64,000 nucleotides of DNA. Source: Tritrichomonas musculus. Lineage: Eukaryota; Parabasalia; Tritrichomonadida; Tritrichomonadidae. The position numbers and the translations under genes were made by a program. Shown here piece by piece: positions 19,338 through 28,795 of the stretch (its first letter is position 1; the number at the start of each line of letters is the position of its first letter). Under the pieces are notes generated by a model. It saw only the letters and a program-made list of their open reading frames with translations. It was not told the DNA's origin and did not search any database. Where the stretch lies: assembly GCA_039105265.1 (NCBI GenBank), contig JAPFFF010000001.1, positions 7,812,001 through 7,876,000 on the forward strand, in the 5' to 3' direction.

Positions 19338-20888
19338 TTATTCCGTAATTTTTGATAATAATTTATAAGTAGCATTTCTCCATCTAATTGCTTCATCAAC
19401 ATCAATAAACTCGCCAATAGAATGAGCCTTTGGTATAGAAGGGCAAATAGAAATCATATCAGTATCAATGTACCCAAGTTCTTGAAGCTGAGGAGGTTCT
19501 ATTGTTACGTGCAGTAAAGATATTCCCACTTTTTTCCCACAAGTTTCTTCAAATGTTTCAACCATGAGTTTTGCCAATTTGGAATTAACATTTGGCTCCC
19601 ATGGAACTCCAGCTGTCCAAATGTTATCAACATGCTTTAAACCAATAATGTCAAACAAATTTTTCATTATTTGGTTAATATTATCGATTTCTGCCTTCGT
19701 TGCACTTCGTGAAAAAAGTTCAACTTTCACTTTATCACCATCTAAATTAATTACGCCTAGATTGAGAGAACTATCAACAGCTTGCGGAAAGAAAGGTGAC
19801 ATTCTAAGAGTTCCTGACGGGCAAAGAGTTATGAAGGAGATGATTTTCTTTGTTTCTTCTATTGACATTACTTTCATTTCTTTAATTTTTTCACTTTTGA
19901 TGTCAAAAGTCAAATCTGGATCAGCAGTTTCGAATTCTTTTTTCAATATTTTACTATATTTTGTCAATATTTCAAGGGTCTGAGATTCTTTATTGGTATT
20001 TACGATTATTTTTGTATCACAAAAAGGAGGGATAATTGTTATTTTTTTGCCTCCATTTAGCTCGGCAAATTGGAAATCTATATTCGAATCTAATAAATAA
20101 TTGAGAAGTCGTCCCATAACTTTTATTGCGTTAGCTCTACCAAGATTGATGCACTGCCCTGAATGACCGCCAAGACAGTTTGATAAAGAAATGGAAATCA
20201 TTGAAAAGTTGTTAATTAAAATTGTTTCTGGATGAATCAAAAAGTCGTTTTGATATACAATTCCTCCAGCTGATCCAATATAAACATTATCACCACAAAG
20301 TGAATCGCAATTAATAAGATATTTGTAAGTCAAAGGTGAAATTCCAGTATTAGCATTTGTTTTTCCATCAATAGATGGTAGCATTTGGATTCCTTTGAGA
20401 CCCATTTCCTCGTCAATTGTAAGAATAAGTTCAAGAGGTCCATGAATAAGCTCATTTCTTCGCTCAACTAATTCAAGAATGAGGGCAACACCAAACCCAT
20501 CATCTGCTCCAAGAGTAGATTTATCTGCAACAATTTGAAAACAACCGGTTTGATGATTTTTTATAAGGTTAACTTCGATCTTTCCATTATTAAACTCACC
20601 ATTAGTAACCATATCAATGTGAGCTTGAATAGCAAAAACTGGTGTTGTTTGCGGCATTCCATTTGCATCTATATGAATTACTATATTGCCTTTTTGATCA
20701 TGCTGAAAAGAAACACCCATTTTGGTTAGCCATGATTGAATCGCGTTTGATAATGGCAAACATTTAAAAGTTGGATGCGGAATTTCAGTAAGTGAAAGAA
20801 ACCATTTGAAATATTTTTGATAATCATCATTAAGTTTTGTTAAAATGTCTTTATTTACTTGAGAAGTAAGAAGTTCATTTATATCCAT
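19338..20888 (-). CDS. pepD: M20 aminoacyl-histidine (cytosol non-specific) dipeptidase
   Basis: A 516-residue protein, close to PepD length (about 485). The dinuclear zinc site is visible: H90 and D92 in AIQAHIDMV, the bridging Asp in LGADDGFG (129-130), the catalytic and ligand Glu pair in LTIDEEMG (160-161), the Asp in LINCDS, and a late His in KAHSIGEFID. The central lid domain (about residues 215-400) is present, with GGHSGQCINLGRANA. It should hydrolyse dipeptides in the cytosol, an amino-acid salvage role that suits a parasite fed on host protein. The gene is convergent with the beta-propeller gene. The enzyme family is bacterial-like and common in trichomonads. Confidence 0.95.
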   Translation of the reverse strand: MDINELLTSQVNKDILTKLNDDYQKYFKWFLSLTEIPHPTFKCLPLSNAIQSWLTKMGVSFQHDQKGNIVIHIDANGMPQTTPVFAIQAHIDMVTNGEFNNGKIEVNLIKNHQTGCFQIVADKSTLGADDGFGVALILELVERRNELIHGPLELILTIDEEMGLKGIQMLPSIDGKTNANTGISPLTYKYLINCDSLCGDNVYIGSAGGIVYQNDFLIHPETILINNFSMISISLSNCLGGHSGQCINLGRANAIKVMGRLLNYLLDSNIDFQFAELNGGKKITIIPPFCDTKIIVNTNKESQTLEILTKYSKILKKEFETADPDLTFDIKSEKIKEMKVMSIEETKKIISFITLCPSGTLRMSPFFPQAVDSSLNLGVINLDGDKVKVELFSRSATKAEIDNINQIMKNLFDIIGLKHVDNIWTAGVPWEPNVNSKLAKLMVETFEETCGKKVGISLLHVTIEPPQLQELGYIDTDMISICPSIPKAHSIGEFIDVDEAIRWRNATYKLLSKITE

Positions 20889-21091
20889 GAGATTTCTAAT
20901 ATTACAGAAATTTATTGAAATTTGAGATTTAATCCTTCATAAAAAGTTCTTTTTGGTGATATAATCTTTTTTCAAAACAAAAGTTAAGAAAAAAATTTGT
21001 TAACAATTTATTAGCCAAATCTCACAAAAAGCTGAAATTTTAAATGCGCGACCATTTACAAACTTTTTAATAATAATCTGTTATTAGAATA

Positions 21092-21592
21092 ATGTCTGCA
21101 GCGCAAAAAATACTTCAAAGACAATTTCGCGATCTTGGATCTGACTCAACCAACGTTAACGCATTTTCTGTTGGCCTTATCAACGACGATATTTTCAAAT
21201 GGAGAGTTACCATTTTAGGGCCTTCAAACACACCATACGAGAACGGTGTTTTTGCTGCAATTTTAGAATTTCCAGAAGATTATCCAAATAATCCTCCAAA
21301 AATGAAATTTATTTGTCCAATGTATCATCCAAATATTAGAGAAACTGGTGAGGTGTGTATTTCAATTCTTCACACCCCAGGCGAAGATATTTTTGAATAC
21401 GAAGATAAATCTGAAAGGTGGCTTCCTATTCACACTGTTGAGTCTATTCTTCTTTCTGTTATTTCAATGCTTTCTGATCCAAATTGTGAATCTCCAGAAA
21501 ATGTTGAAGCAGCAAAGACTTTCAAAAACGATCAACGTGAATACTACCGAAAAGTCAGAAAAACTGTTGAACAATCTATTGAATATTGCTAA
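21092..21592 (+). CDS. UBE2G1: Ubiquitin-conjugating enzyme E2, UBE2G1 type
   Basis: A 166-residue single-domain E2. The HPN motif (79-81) and catalytic Cys89 in GEVCISILH are present. They are followed by the acidic loop insertion typical of the G/Ubc7 group (HTPGEDIFEYEDKSERW) and by LPIHTVESILLSVISMLSDP. Details (GLINDD, WLPIHTVE) favour UBE2G1 over UBE2G2. These E2s build K48 chains, often for ER-associated degradation. Length is full. The first ATG gives a slightly short N-terminal helix starting SAAQKILQRQF, which fits the family start. Confidence 0.95.
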   Translation: MSAAQKILQRQFRDLGSDSTNVNAFSVGLINDDIFKWRVTILGPSNTPYENGVFAAILEFPEDYPNNPPKMKFICPMYHPNIRETGEVCISILHTPGEDIFEYEDKSERWLPIHTVESILLSVISMLSDPNCESPENVEAAKTFKNDQREYYRKVRKTVEQSIEYC

Positions 21593-21780
21593 TTATTTTG
21601 AATAATAGTATTTCATATTAATTTTTTGAAATTTTCATGTTTGTTGGATATTATGCTCCTTTACCGTTCAAATAATAAAATATTAATTATTCAAATCTTT
21701 TTAAAAATCTTTCTCACATTATTTACAAAAAGTATTGATCTATAAAAAATATCATTGCTCTTTTTGCATATTCATGAATA

Positions 21781-21800
21781 TTTTAAGAGATCTCTTAAAA
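21781..21800. repeat. Perfect 20-bp palindrome
   Basis: TTTTAAGAGATCTCTTAAAA is identical to its reverse complement. It is in intergenic DNA about 220 bp before a coiled-coil gene, so it may be a dimer binding site or chance. Confidence 0.5.
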
Positions 21801-21835
21801 GATTCAATTATAATCATATTTAAAATGGCGGTACA

Positions 21836-21850
21836 TTTTTGGCGCAAAAA
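21836..21850. promoter_or_regulatory. E2F/DP-like site (TTTGGCGC)
   Basis: TTTTTGGCGCAAAAA contains TTTGGCGC, matching the E2F/DP consensus TTTSSCGC. It stands out in an AT-rich spacer, about 175 bp upstream of the start at 22023. Function is inferred only. Confidence 0.3.
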
Positions 21851-22010
21851 GACGTTCATTTCATAACTTTTTGAATTAATTTTAATGAGAATTTGATTAT
21901 AAGGATATTTTGAAATATCATTAAAAATATTAATATTTTATAAATGATTTACAATTTTTAAAGTTTACTTTATATATCTAAGTCTTATTTTAATAAATTT
22001 TCAATTTTTT

Positions 22011-22019
22011 TCATTTTTT
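22011..22019 (+). promoter_or_regulatory. Initiator (Inr) before coiled-coil gene
   Basis: TCATTTTTT matches the trichomonad initiator and lies 3 nt before the ATG at 22023. Confidence 0.55.
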
Positions 22020-22022
22020 CTA

Positions 22023-23609
22023 ATGCAATCGATATCAACTCAAACTCCTCGATCATCGTTTCCTCAAATGTCGCGCTCTCTCCTTTACCCAAACTCAGAA
22101 TTGCATGATGTGATCGATGTTAATAAAGGTAGTATAAAACAGCAAAAGAAAAATCTTAAAATTCAAAAAGAAAAACTTGCAAATAATGTTAAAGAAGTCG
22201 AAGAGCAACTTCAAAAAGTACTTAAGCAATCTGGCATTGTTCAAGATCTTGAAGAGGATTTTCGTTTAATGGACTCGCTACCAATTTTTCAAATGCATTG
22301 TGAATTTAAGGAAGTCAATTCTCAAAGATCAATATTAGCCAAATTTGGTGCAGACCTAAAGCAGCAAATTGATTTTGTTGAAAGCGAACTAGACGAAGCA
22401 ACATACCAACTTAAACAAGCTAAAGAGCGTGCTGAATCAGGTGAACCAGAAGAAGTAGACACCATACACTTTGTTGAGCAAAAAATAAGAGAGCAAGAAA
22501 TTCAATTAAAAGAACTACGTTCCATTTCAAATGCTCTAAATACAGAAGTTTTATCACGTGAAAATGAAGTTATACAACTTGAAATGCAAGCATCAAAGCA
22601 TTTAAAGGAAATAAAAGAAGCAAAAGAACTTAAAAATCAACTCACGATACGCAAATATGAAGCTCTTCACAAAAAAGAATTATATATTAAGCAATCTCAA
22701 GAAAATGATAAAAAAAATCATGATATCTCACAAAAACTTGAAAATGCTAGAGTCAAATTATCATTAGCCCAAAATGACTCAATTCGTTTAAACTTGTTAG
22801 AGAAAGAATTAGATGAAAAAGAAAAATTGCTAAAAGCAAAATCAGAAGAATTAATTCAGCTTCATCAAAAACGGTCGCAAAACATAATTAAGGAAACTAA
22901 TAAAAAAATAAAAAGGAAAGAGAAAAAGGAAATGAAACAGTTGCATGAAATGAGATGTTTAGCTAAAGAAGAAGATGAATTATTATATGAAATTAATGAA
23001 ATGGAGTTTCAATTAGATAATGACCAAAAAGAGTTCAATATGAAATCCGACAGTCTCTCAATTACTAAAGATTCTAAAGATAAAGCATTTAACTCTAGAA
23101 AAACCAAATTAATTATTTTGGTTGATGATATGAAAGAAAGATTGAAAAACAAAAAAACTCCAGAAGAATTACAAACTGAAATACAAATAGCAAGGCAAGA
23201 AAATGATAAGATATCAAAAGAAACTGAAGATAAACGATCCGAAATCAGTGAAATTAAAAAAAAGTTAACTCCAGATGAAAAAGTTGATGAAATGAAAAAG
23301 GAATTGCAAAAGCAAATGAAATCTACCCTTATTCAAGAAAGAGAGATCAATTCAAAATTGGGAGCTATTAAAGCTGAAGAGAGAGAAGCGGCAAATGATG
23401 AAGAGGAGATGAAAAGGAGTTTAAGTTTAATTGAAGCGGAAATTAGTCTAACAAAGAAAAATGATTCGGCAACTTCAAGTATGTTAAAAATTTGTAGAGA
23501 GCAAACAGAAACTTTAAGAAAAAGATATGAAATCTATCTTGAAGCACAAAGAATTGAAAAAAGTAATTCAAATGACGGAAATATACTGACAGAATCTTTG
23601 GATTCTTAA
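22023..23609 (+). CDS. Long coiled-coil protein, unknown
   Basis: A 528-residue protein. About residues 35-505 are nearly continuous heptad coiled coil, broken only by short Pro/Asp stretches (SGEPEEVDTIHF and KLTPDEKVDEMK). The N-terminal 30 residues are Ser/Pro-rich (STQTPRSSFPQ). No head domain is visible. Trichomonads have many such proteins in the axostyle, costa and basal bodies, so a cytoskeletal role is plausible, but I see no signature of a named family. The start is supported by the initiator-like element 3 nt upstream. Confidence 0.8.
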   Translation: MQSISTQTPRSSFPQMSRSLLYPNSELHDVIDVNKGSIKQQKKNLKIQKEKLANNVKEVEEQLQKVLKQSGIVQDLEEDFRLMDSLPIFQMHCEFKEVNSQRSILAKFGADLKQQIDFVESELDEATYQLKQAKERAESGEPEEVDTIHFVEQKIREQEIQLKELRSISNALNTEVLSRENEVIQLEMQASKHLKEIKEAKELKNQLTIRKYEALHKKELYIKQSQENDKKNHDISQKLENARVKLSLAQNDSIRLNLLEKELDEKEKLLKAKSEELIQLHQKRSQNIIKETNKKIKRKEKKEMKQLHEMRCLAKEEDELLYEINEMEFQLDNDQKEFNMKSDSLSITKDSKDKAFNSRKTKLIILVDDMKERLKNKKTPEELQTEIQIARQENDKISKETEDKRSEISEIKKKLTPDEKVDEMKKELQKQMKSTLIQEREINSKLGAIKAEEREAANDEEEMKRSLSLIEAEISLTKKNDSATSSMLKICREQTETLRKRYEIYLEAQRIEKSNSNDGNILTESLDS

Positions 23610-24096
23610 GTTTACAAACTTTTGTTTTTTATTCGTTATAAATTTGGAGATCAAACTTATATTTAAAGTGTTTTGCGAGTGTTTTTATAAAATTAGCTAT
23701 CTTTTTTAAATGTTTTTCAGAATAGTCAATCATTTACACTAGAAAACAATACTATTTTAATAATGGCTGCTTTTATCTTCATATTTTAGTGAGCATTAAA
23801 GATAAAATTCTTTCATTTTGATTTTTTAAATACCTAAATATATTTATTACTTAGATTCATTTTCGCTGAGAAACTGATAGTGATTTATGATGTTCAAGAA
23901 CGAGTGGTAAATGATTTATTATGTAAAATAAAAAAATATTATTTACTTCCACTTTTTCAGATAAATATTAAATTACAAAATTTATAAAATAGAATTTTCA
24001 ATGATTCAAATGCGAATTTGGGAAAAAATACTTCACTTTTTTTAAATATTTTTATTCAAATTTTTGAGTATATAAAACGGAAATATTTGAAAAAAA
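23610..24096. other. Intergenic region
   Basis: About 490 bp of AT-rich spacer; no gene or RNA recognised. A TTCACTTTTTT element near 24030 could be an initiator for the next gene. Confidence 0.6.
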
Positions 24097-24813
24097 ATGC
24101 AATCATCTGTTACATTTGGTGACACAACAAATTTTTATGGTACAACAACTATTGATCCTAATCCGTTAACTGAGGATGAAAAGCAGATTCTCACGCGTTT
24201 CTTCAAGCCAGAATACTTACCCAAAGTAATAGAATTTGCAGAAAATTCACCAACATTTCGCCGTCGAAGACTTTTTAAAATGTTAGACTTTGCCAGTGGT
24301 AATCGACCTGTATATGAGCCATTAACATCCCCCAGAAACGATCTTGCTTTTAACCAAAACGGCGGTTTTGGGCTTACTTGGTCTTTTTCTGGTCATAGGA
24401 GTTCTAGAAAAACAAGTCCAAATCGTTTTGCATCACCTGGTATAACTGAGAATGGTATATTTGGATATCCATCAACTCGCAAGCAATTTGGTAAAACCAT
24501 GCCAACAAAAACAATTTCTCATGCTCATTTTATTGTCGATAGGTATGTTAGACCAGAGAAATCTGATGATGTCCTCCGAGTTTCAGACGAATTTTCGGGA
24601 CTTTTGCAAGAACTCGAGAAACATGTCGATAGAAAAGCAGGAATTTCTAGCTCTTCAACGCAACCAGTTATATCATTCAGTTCCAGGAATATTCAAACGG
24701 CAGGTTCACCAAGAAGGCAAAGAACTATTAGACTCGATGATCCTACAATGAAAGAATTATACAAAAGTGACTCAAGATGGTCACCAAGATCCACTAGGAC
24801 ACGTCCTTTTTAA
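24097..24813 (+). CDS. Unknown Ser/Arg-rich protein
   Basis: A 238-residue protein. Residues 25-65 form a short helical unit (LTEDEKQILTRFFKPEYLPK, then SPTFRRRRLFKMLDFA). The remainder is Ser/Arg/Pro-rich, with several SPR/SPN motifs that look like proline-directed or basophilic phosphorylation sites (TSPNRFASP, SPRRQRT, WSPRSTRTRPF). I do not recognise the family. Codon use matches neighbouring host genes. A 9-bp hairpin lies 26 nt past the stop. Confidence 0.7.
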   Translation: MQSSVTFGDTTNFYGTTTIDPNPLTEDEKQILTRFFKPEYLPKVIEFAENSPTFRRRRLFKMLDFASGNRPVYEPLTSPRNDLAFNQNGGFGLTWSFSGHRSSRKTSPNRFASPGITENGIFGYPSTRKQFGKTMPTKTISHAHFIVDRYVRPEKSDDVLRVSDEFSGLLQELEKHVDRKAGISSSSTQPVISFSSRNIQTAGSPRRQRTIRLDDPTMKELYKSDSRWSPRSTRTRPF

Positions 24814-24838
24814 TTTATTATTAATTTTGTTATTCAAG

Positions 24839-24860
24839 AAAGACCAATCATTTGGTCTTT
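24839..24860 (+). other. 3'-flank hairpin
   Basis: AAAGACCAA, a 4-nt loop TCAT, then TTGGTCTTT form a perfect 9-bp stem followed by Ts, 26 nt after a stop codon. It may affect 3'-end formation; this is inference. Confidence 0.4.
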
Positions 24861-25185
24861 TTAATTAATAAATTAGAATTTTTCTTGCCGATCTTAATCT
24901 TATGCGATTTTATTTTTATATGACAATTATTTTTATTAATTTTCATTAATCAAAAAAATATGAATTAATATCAGGAAATATTTTTTTTTCAATTATCAAG
25001 AAACTATTAATTTATTAAATAAGCAAGCTAATCAAAATCAAAATAGGAAAAAAAAAAAAGTAAGCTAATATCAAATATTAATTTTTACATTTAATCGATA
25101 GGATTAAAAAATAATAATATATTACTACTAGGTATATACACATCTATTAAACAATTAATACAAAGGCTCAAATCAAAATTTGAAA
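24861..25185. other. Convergent intergenic region
   Basis: AT-rich spacer before the stop of the minus-strand kinase-like gene; nothing recognised. Confidence 0.6.
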
Positions 25186-28100
25186 TTAATCTATAGGAAT
25201 GAAATCTTCATCTTCTTGCATGCTGAGTGAGCTTGGATTATAAGTCTGTTGAGGAGGAGGCTCGAAATCATCTTCTTCATTATCATATTCATCTTCCAAT
25301 TCCATTATTTGTGCAGCTCTTTCTTTGTATTTATTAGCCTCGAAAATATTCTTATTTACGCCTTTTCCGAATCTGTATAAATCAGAAAGTACCTCAAGAG
25401 CGGGTGGGTAATTAGTTTCAGCGCATTTCTTAATCATTGCAGCTGTTTCTTCATCACTGTAGTCAGCTAGATGGCTATCATCTTCATGATACATGTCAAT
25501 TACGCATATAGCTGATCTTTGATTAGTAGGATTAAGTTCGAGACATTTCATGAAGTACGAAACTGCTTGTTTCTTATCTTTTTGAATGCCATTACCATCT
25601 TTATAAGCCATACCAAGGTTAATGTAAGCATGATAAAGGTGAAACTTGCTTGCTGTCTTAGATAGTTCAAAGTAAGCTTTAACTGCTTCTTCAGGTGATG
25701 CATTTTTAACATTTTCAGCATACATTCTTAATAAGAATGATGATTTGGTTTCAAATGCAGTATCTTTTAGCATCTTTAAACCATCTTCTTTAGATAATAC
25801 ACCTAAATTAATATCACTCTCGTCATTGGAATATTTGTATTCTTTACTAATGAGGCCTTGAAAAACTAAAAGACCTAATAATCCTTTGGCTTTCTTGCAT
25901 CCATTTCGAAGCGCATGTAATAAATAACGAATAATTAGACGAGCATCGACAGTTGTTTCAATCGGGCCTCCATTTGGAGATACTTGATTTGGCATCATTT
26001 GTTGATTTTGGATATTCTGTTCATTTTCTTCTTCTAATGTTGCCATGTTCATTGGTAAATTAACATCCATCTTAGTAATTGATGTTACTTGGTCAGGAGC
26101 GCCAAGAAAAGCAAGCTGATATTTAGAAAACATGAATTCTGCTTTAACATGCTGTTGTTTGGCGGCTTTTTCGAGGTAAGCAACTGCTTGATTGCATGAT
26201 TCAAAGTTATTAATAAGGCATTTTGCATATCGAAACTGTGCTTCAGCTGAGAAATAAGGTGCATCGGCTGCTATTTTGAAATATTTGGCAGCAGCATTTG
26301 GATCTCGAGGTACTCGATCGCCTGAAAGAAGCATCTGACCATACAAAATGATTGCTTTGAGGTTACCTGAATCAGCTGCAATCTTTGTTGATTGAATCAT
26401 TTCATCTTCGGATAAAATGGCAATTTTTTCGTTGAAAAGAAGGTTGGCATAAGCATTTCGCGATTTCTCATCGCCCATGCTCGCTGCAGTCTTGAGAATA
26501 TAGCTGATTTCTCCTGGAGAAAGTGGGAGTTTAATATTTGGAAATTCGTTATATATAGTAGCTAAAACTCTGCAAGCAAATGTATTGCAATTATTAGCAG
26601 CGGCTCTCAAATAAGGAATAGCTTCTTTAATGTTATTGATTCCAGTTTCTGAATCGGCATTTAAATCTATATTAAAAGTGATTTCATTTGTTACATTCTT
26701 TTTCTTTTTATTTGATGCGGAATTTGATGTTGATATGGCACTTGATGTGAAATTGGATGATGACTTTGTAAGTGTAACAGTTTTAATTTTAGAATTTGAG
26801 GGAGAACTTAGTATTGAAGATTGATTTCTACTGATAAGATATTGTGCATAATTAAATTGAGAATCGCCATCGCCCATATCAGCCGCTTTTTTTAAAAACA
26901 AAATCTTTTTTTCTTTGTCAGAAGTTGAAGATGAATAAATATCAACTAGCATTTTTGTAGCTTCCAAACTTCCATTATATGAAGCTGATGATAAATAATG
27001 ATTAGCTGCTCCAAGATTAGATCCAGGTACTTGATTATTCAAAATCATTTTAGCTAAATGAACCTGTGATTCAACTCTTCCCCCATTTGCTGAGTTGATA
27101 ATATACCTTAAAGCTTCTTTTCTAATTTGTGCATTTTTTGGATTTTGATTGATCATTAAACCATAATTAAATTGGCCTTCAGTAAGACCAAAATCTCCTG
27201 CATTTTTATATGCTTTTTGTGATGCCTTCTTATTAGTAGTGCACCCAGCTCCGTTTCGTCGATATATAGCGCATAATAGTTGAGCAAACGGATTATTTTT
27301 ATTTTCTGATGCTGATTTATATACTTCAAATACATCTTTGACATCTAAAAATTCGCCAATTGGAGACAATTTTTCGGGCAATGGAGGGAAAATTATCTCT
27401 TTCATAAAATATGATTTGTACTCTGCATATTTACTTTCATCGGTTCCTGGAAAGAGTTGATTAGAACTGTTTAATATTTCAATTATCTCATCAAAAGAAG
27501 CTCTTTTTGATGATTCTAGAATAACGCACTTAGATATGATATTATGTAAGAGAGGAGCATCATCTTTTGAAATAAGATCTATTAATAGTGCGTTTGGTGT
27601 CCTTATAAAATTGATTTGACATGTATAAAGTGATAATAAAATCATACCAAATGAAAAAACATCAGCTTTTGGAGTAATAGAAGAATCATTATCTGAATTC
27701 AGTTGGAAGAGTTCTGGTGATGAAAATAGCATACTTTCTTTTTTCTCCTTTAATATATATTCTTTAATATCGCAAATATTGCTATACCAAAAACCTGAAA
27801 CAAGTGGATAATACTGCGCGCTTAATAATATATGTGAAGGATTTAATAAACAGTGAATGAAATTGTTTTTATGGAGAAAAACCATGGATTGAGCGATTCC
27901 ATAAGCAATAATAGATTTTGAAGTAGGGTCAAGTTTCGAGCTAATTATTCCTTTTGATGCATCAGAAATTATTGAATCAAGAGAGCCTTTTGGATAATAA
28001 GGAAATGATAGTTTAATTTGATTATTAGAATGATATATTTCATTATCTGGAAGAGAAGATAATACTGATGGATGTCGAGCTGTTCTAATTAATTCAATTC

Positions 28101-28242
28101 GTTTTATATCAATTTCATGTTCCAAAGATAATTCAACCGTTTTTACAACAAAAACTCGCCCTGTTGATACATTTTGGCATAAATCAACAGAACTTTTATC
28201 TTTCTTTGATAAATTTCTGATAATTCGTAAGTTCTTAGTCAT
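25186..28242 (-). CDS. Pseudokinase fused to Sel1-like repeats
   Basis: A 1018-residue protein. Residues about 5-275 have a protein-kinase fold: beta-3 Lys in VFVVKTVEL (K34), FPYYPKGSLDSII, then an APE-like SPELF and KADVFSFGMILLSLY. The key catalytic residues are missing: HRDLKPSN is HCLLNPSH (130-137) and DFG is SGF (149-151), and the glycine loop is absent, so it should be inactive. From about residue 325 to 985, at least eleven Sel1-like repeats follow (for example KKAADMGDGDSQFNYAQYL, ALEVLSDLYRFGKGV). The last 40 residues are acidic. Kinase-Sel1 fusions are expanded in trichomonads and amoebae. A scaffold role is likely. It is divergent from the zinc-domain gene, 124 bp away. Confidence 0.9.
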   Translation of the reverse strand: MTKNLRIIRNLSKKDKSSVDLCQNVSTGRVFVVKTVELSLEHEIDIKRIELIRTARHPSVLSSLPDNEIYHSNNQIKLSFPYYPKGSLDSIISDASKGIISSKLDPTSKSIIAYGIAQSMVFLHKNNFIHCLLNPSHILLSAQYYPLVSGFWYSNICDIKEYILKEKKESMLFSSPELFQLNSDNDSSITPKADVFSFGMILLSLYTCQINFIRTPNALLIDLISKDDAPLLHNIISKCVILESSKRASFDEIIEILNSSNQLFPGTDESKYAEYKSYFMKEIIFPPLPEKLSPIGEFLDVKDVFEVYKSASENKNNPFAQLLCAIYRRNGAGCTTNKKASQKAYKNAGDFGLTEGQFNYGLMINQNPKNAQIRKEALRYIINSANGGRVESQVHLAKMILNNQVPGSNLGAANHYLSSASYNGSLEATKMLVDIYSSSTSDKEKKILFLKKAADMGDGDSQFNYAQYLISRNQSSILSSPSNSKIKTVTLTKSSSNFTSSAISTSNSASNKKKKNVTNEITFNIDLNADSETGINNIKEAIPYLRAAANNCNTFACRVLATIYNEFPNIKLPLSPGEISYILKTAASMGDEKSRNAYANLLFNEKIAILSEDEMIQSTKIAADSGNLKAIILYGQMLLSGDRVPRDPNAAAKYFKIAADAPYFSAEAQFRYAKCLINNFESCNQAVAYLEKAAKQQHVKAEFMFSKYQLAFLGAPDQVTSITKMDVNLPMNMATLEEENEQNIQNQQMMPNQVSPNGGPIETTVDARLIIRYLLHALRNGCKKAKGLLGLLVFQGLISKEYKYSNDESDINLGVLSKEDGLKMLKDTAFETKSSFLLRMYAENVKNASPEEAVKAYFELSKTASKFHLYHAYINLGMAYKDGNGIQKDKKQAVSYFMKCLELNPTNQRSAICVIDMYHEDDSHLADYSDEETAAMIKKCAETNYPPALEVLSDLYRFGKGVNKNIFEANKYKERAAQIMELEDEYDNEEDDFEPPPQQTYNPSSLSMQEDEDFIPID

Positions 28243-28366
28243 AAAAAAAAAGGCATTACCACTTTTTCAAAATAATTCAATTTCACTGAATTTTTGATAA
28301 AGAAAAAACTTCAAAAGAAATTTTGTTCGACCTCTTGTTAATTCAATTTTCCATCAGATTTTAAAA

Positions 28367-28795
28367 ATGAGCACAGAAGTAGAAAAAGCAACTGTCCAAG
28401 AGAACGAGTCTCAGAACACTGTAAATGAAAACGCTAATCAGGCTGTTGAGGAAATGGATAACAAACAAGAAACAGATAAAGTTATTTTATACCGTTGTCC
28501 TCAATGCCGAGTAGTTCTATTTAAATCTACAGATATAATCCCTCATGAAGCAACAAAACTTCGTGATTTTGCTAACAAGCGCCGTCAGTTTGCTGATGGA
28601 AATAATCCATGCTCATCATTTTTTGTAGAGAAACCAAATTGGCTTGATGCAAGAGGAAGGATGTCAGATACAATATATTGCCCAAAATGTAATTATAAAG
28701 TTGGACATTTTTCTTGGAAAGGATCGCAATGCTCATGCGGTGAATGGATTAAGCCTTCTTTTCAATTTCCAATTTCTCGTGTTGATGCTGTTTAA
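28367..28795 (+). CDS. YVH1: Yvh1/DUSP12-type zinc-binding domain protein lacking the phosphatase
   Basis: A 142-residue protein. After a polar 40-residue N-terminus it is just the C-terminal zinc module of Yvh1/DUSP12: YRCPQCRVVLF, then CSSFFVEKPNWLD, YCPKCNYKVGHFSW and GSQCSCGEWIKPSFQ, ending ISRVD. All the Cys pairs are present. The dual-specificity phosphatase domain that normally precedes it is absent, and the upstream DNA belongs to another gene. In yeast the zinc module alone supports 60S ribosome maturation (Mrt4 release), so this stand-alone form is likely a ribosome-assembly factor. The start ATG follows a TCAGATTTT-like element. Confidence 0.88.
   Translation: MSTEVEKATVQENESQNTVNENANQAVEEMDNKQETDKVILYRCPQCRVVLFKSTDIIPHEATKLRDFANKRRQFADGNNPCSSFFVEKPNWLDARGRMSDTIYCPKCNYKVGHFSWKGSQCSCGEWIKPSFQFPISRVDAV

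Larger units (their letters stand above)
21593..22022. other. Intergenic region with palindrome and E2F-like site
   Basis: About 430 bp. It contains a perfect 20-bp palindrome at 21781-21800, an almost symmetric TTTTTGGCGCAAAAA at 21836-21850, and an initiator-like TCATTTTTT at 22011-22019 just before the next gene. Confidence 0.6.
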
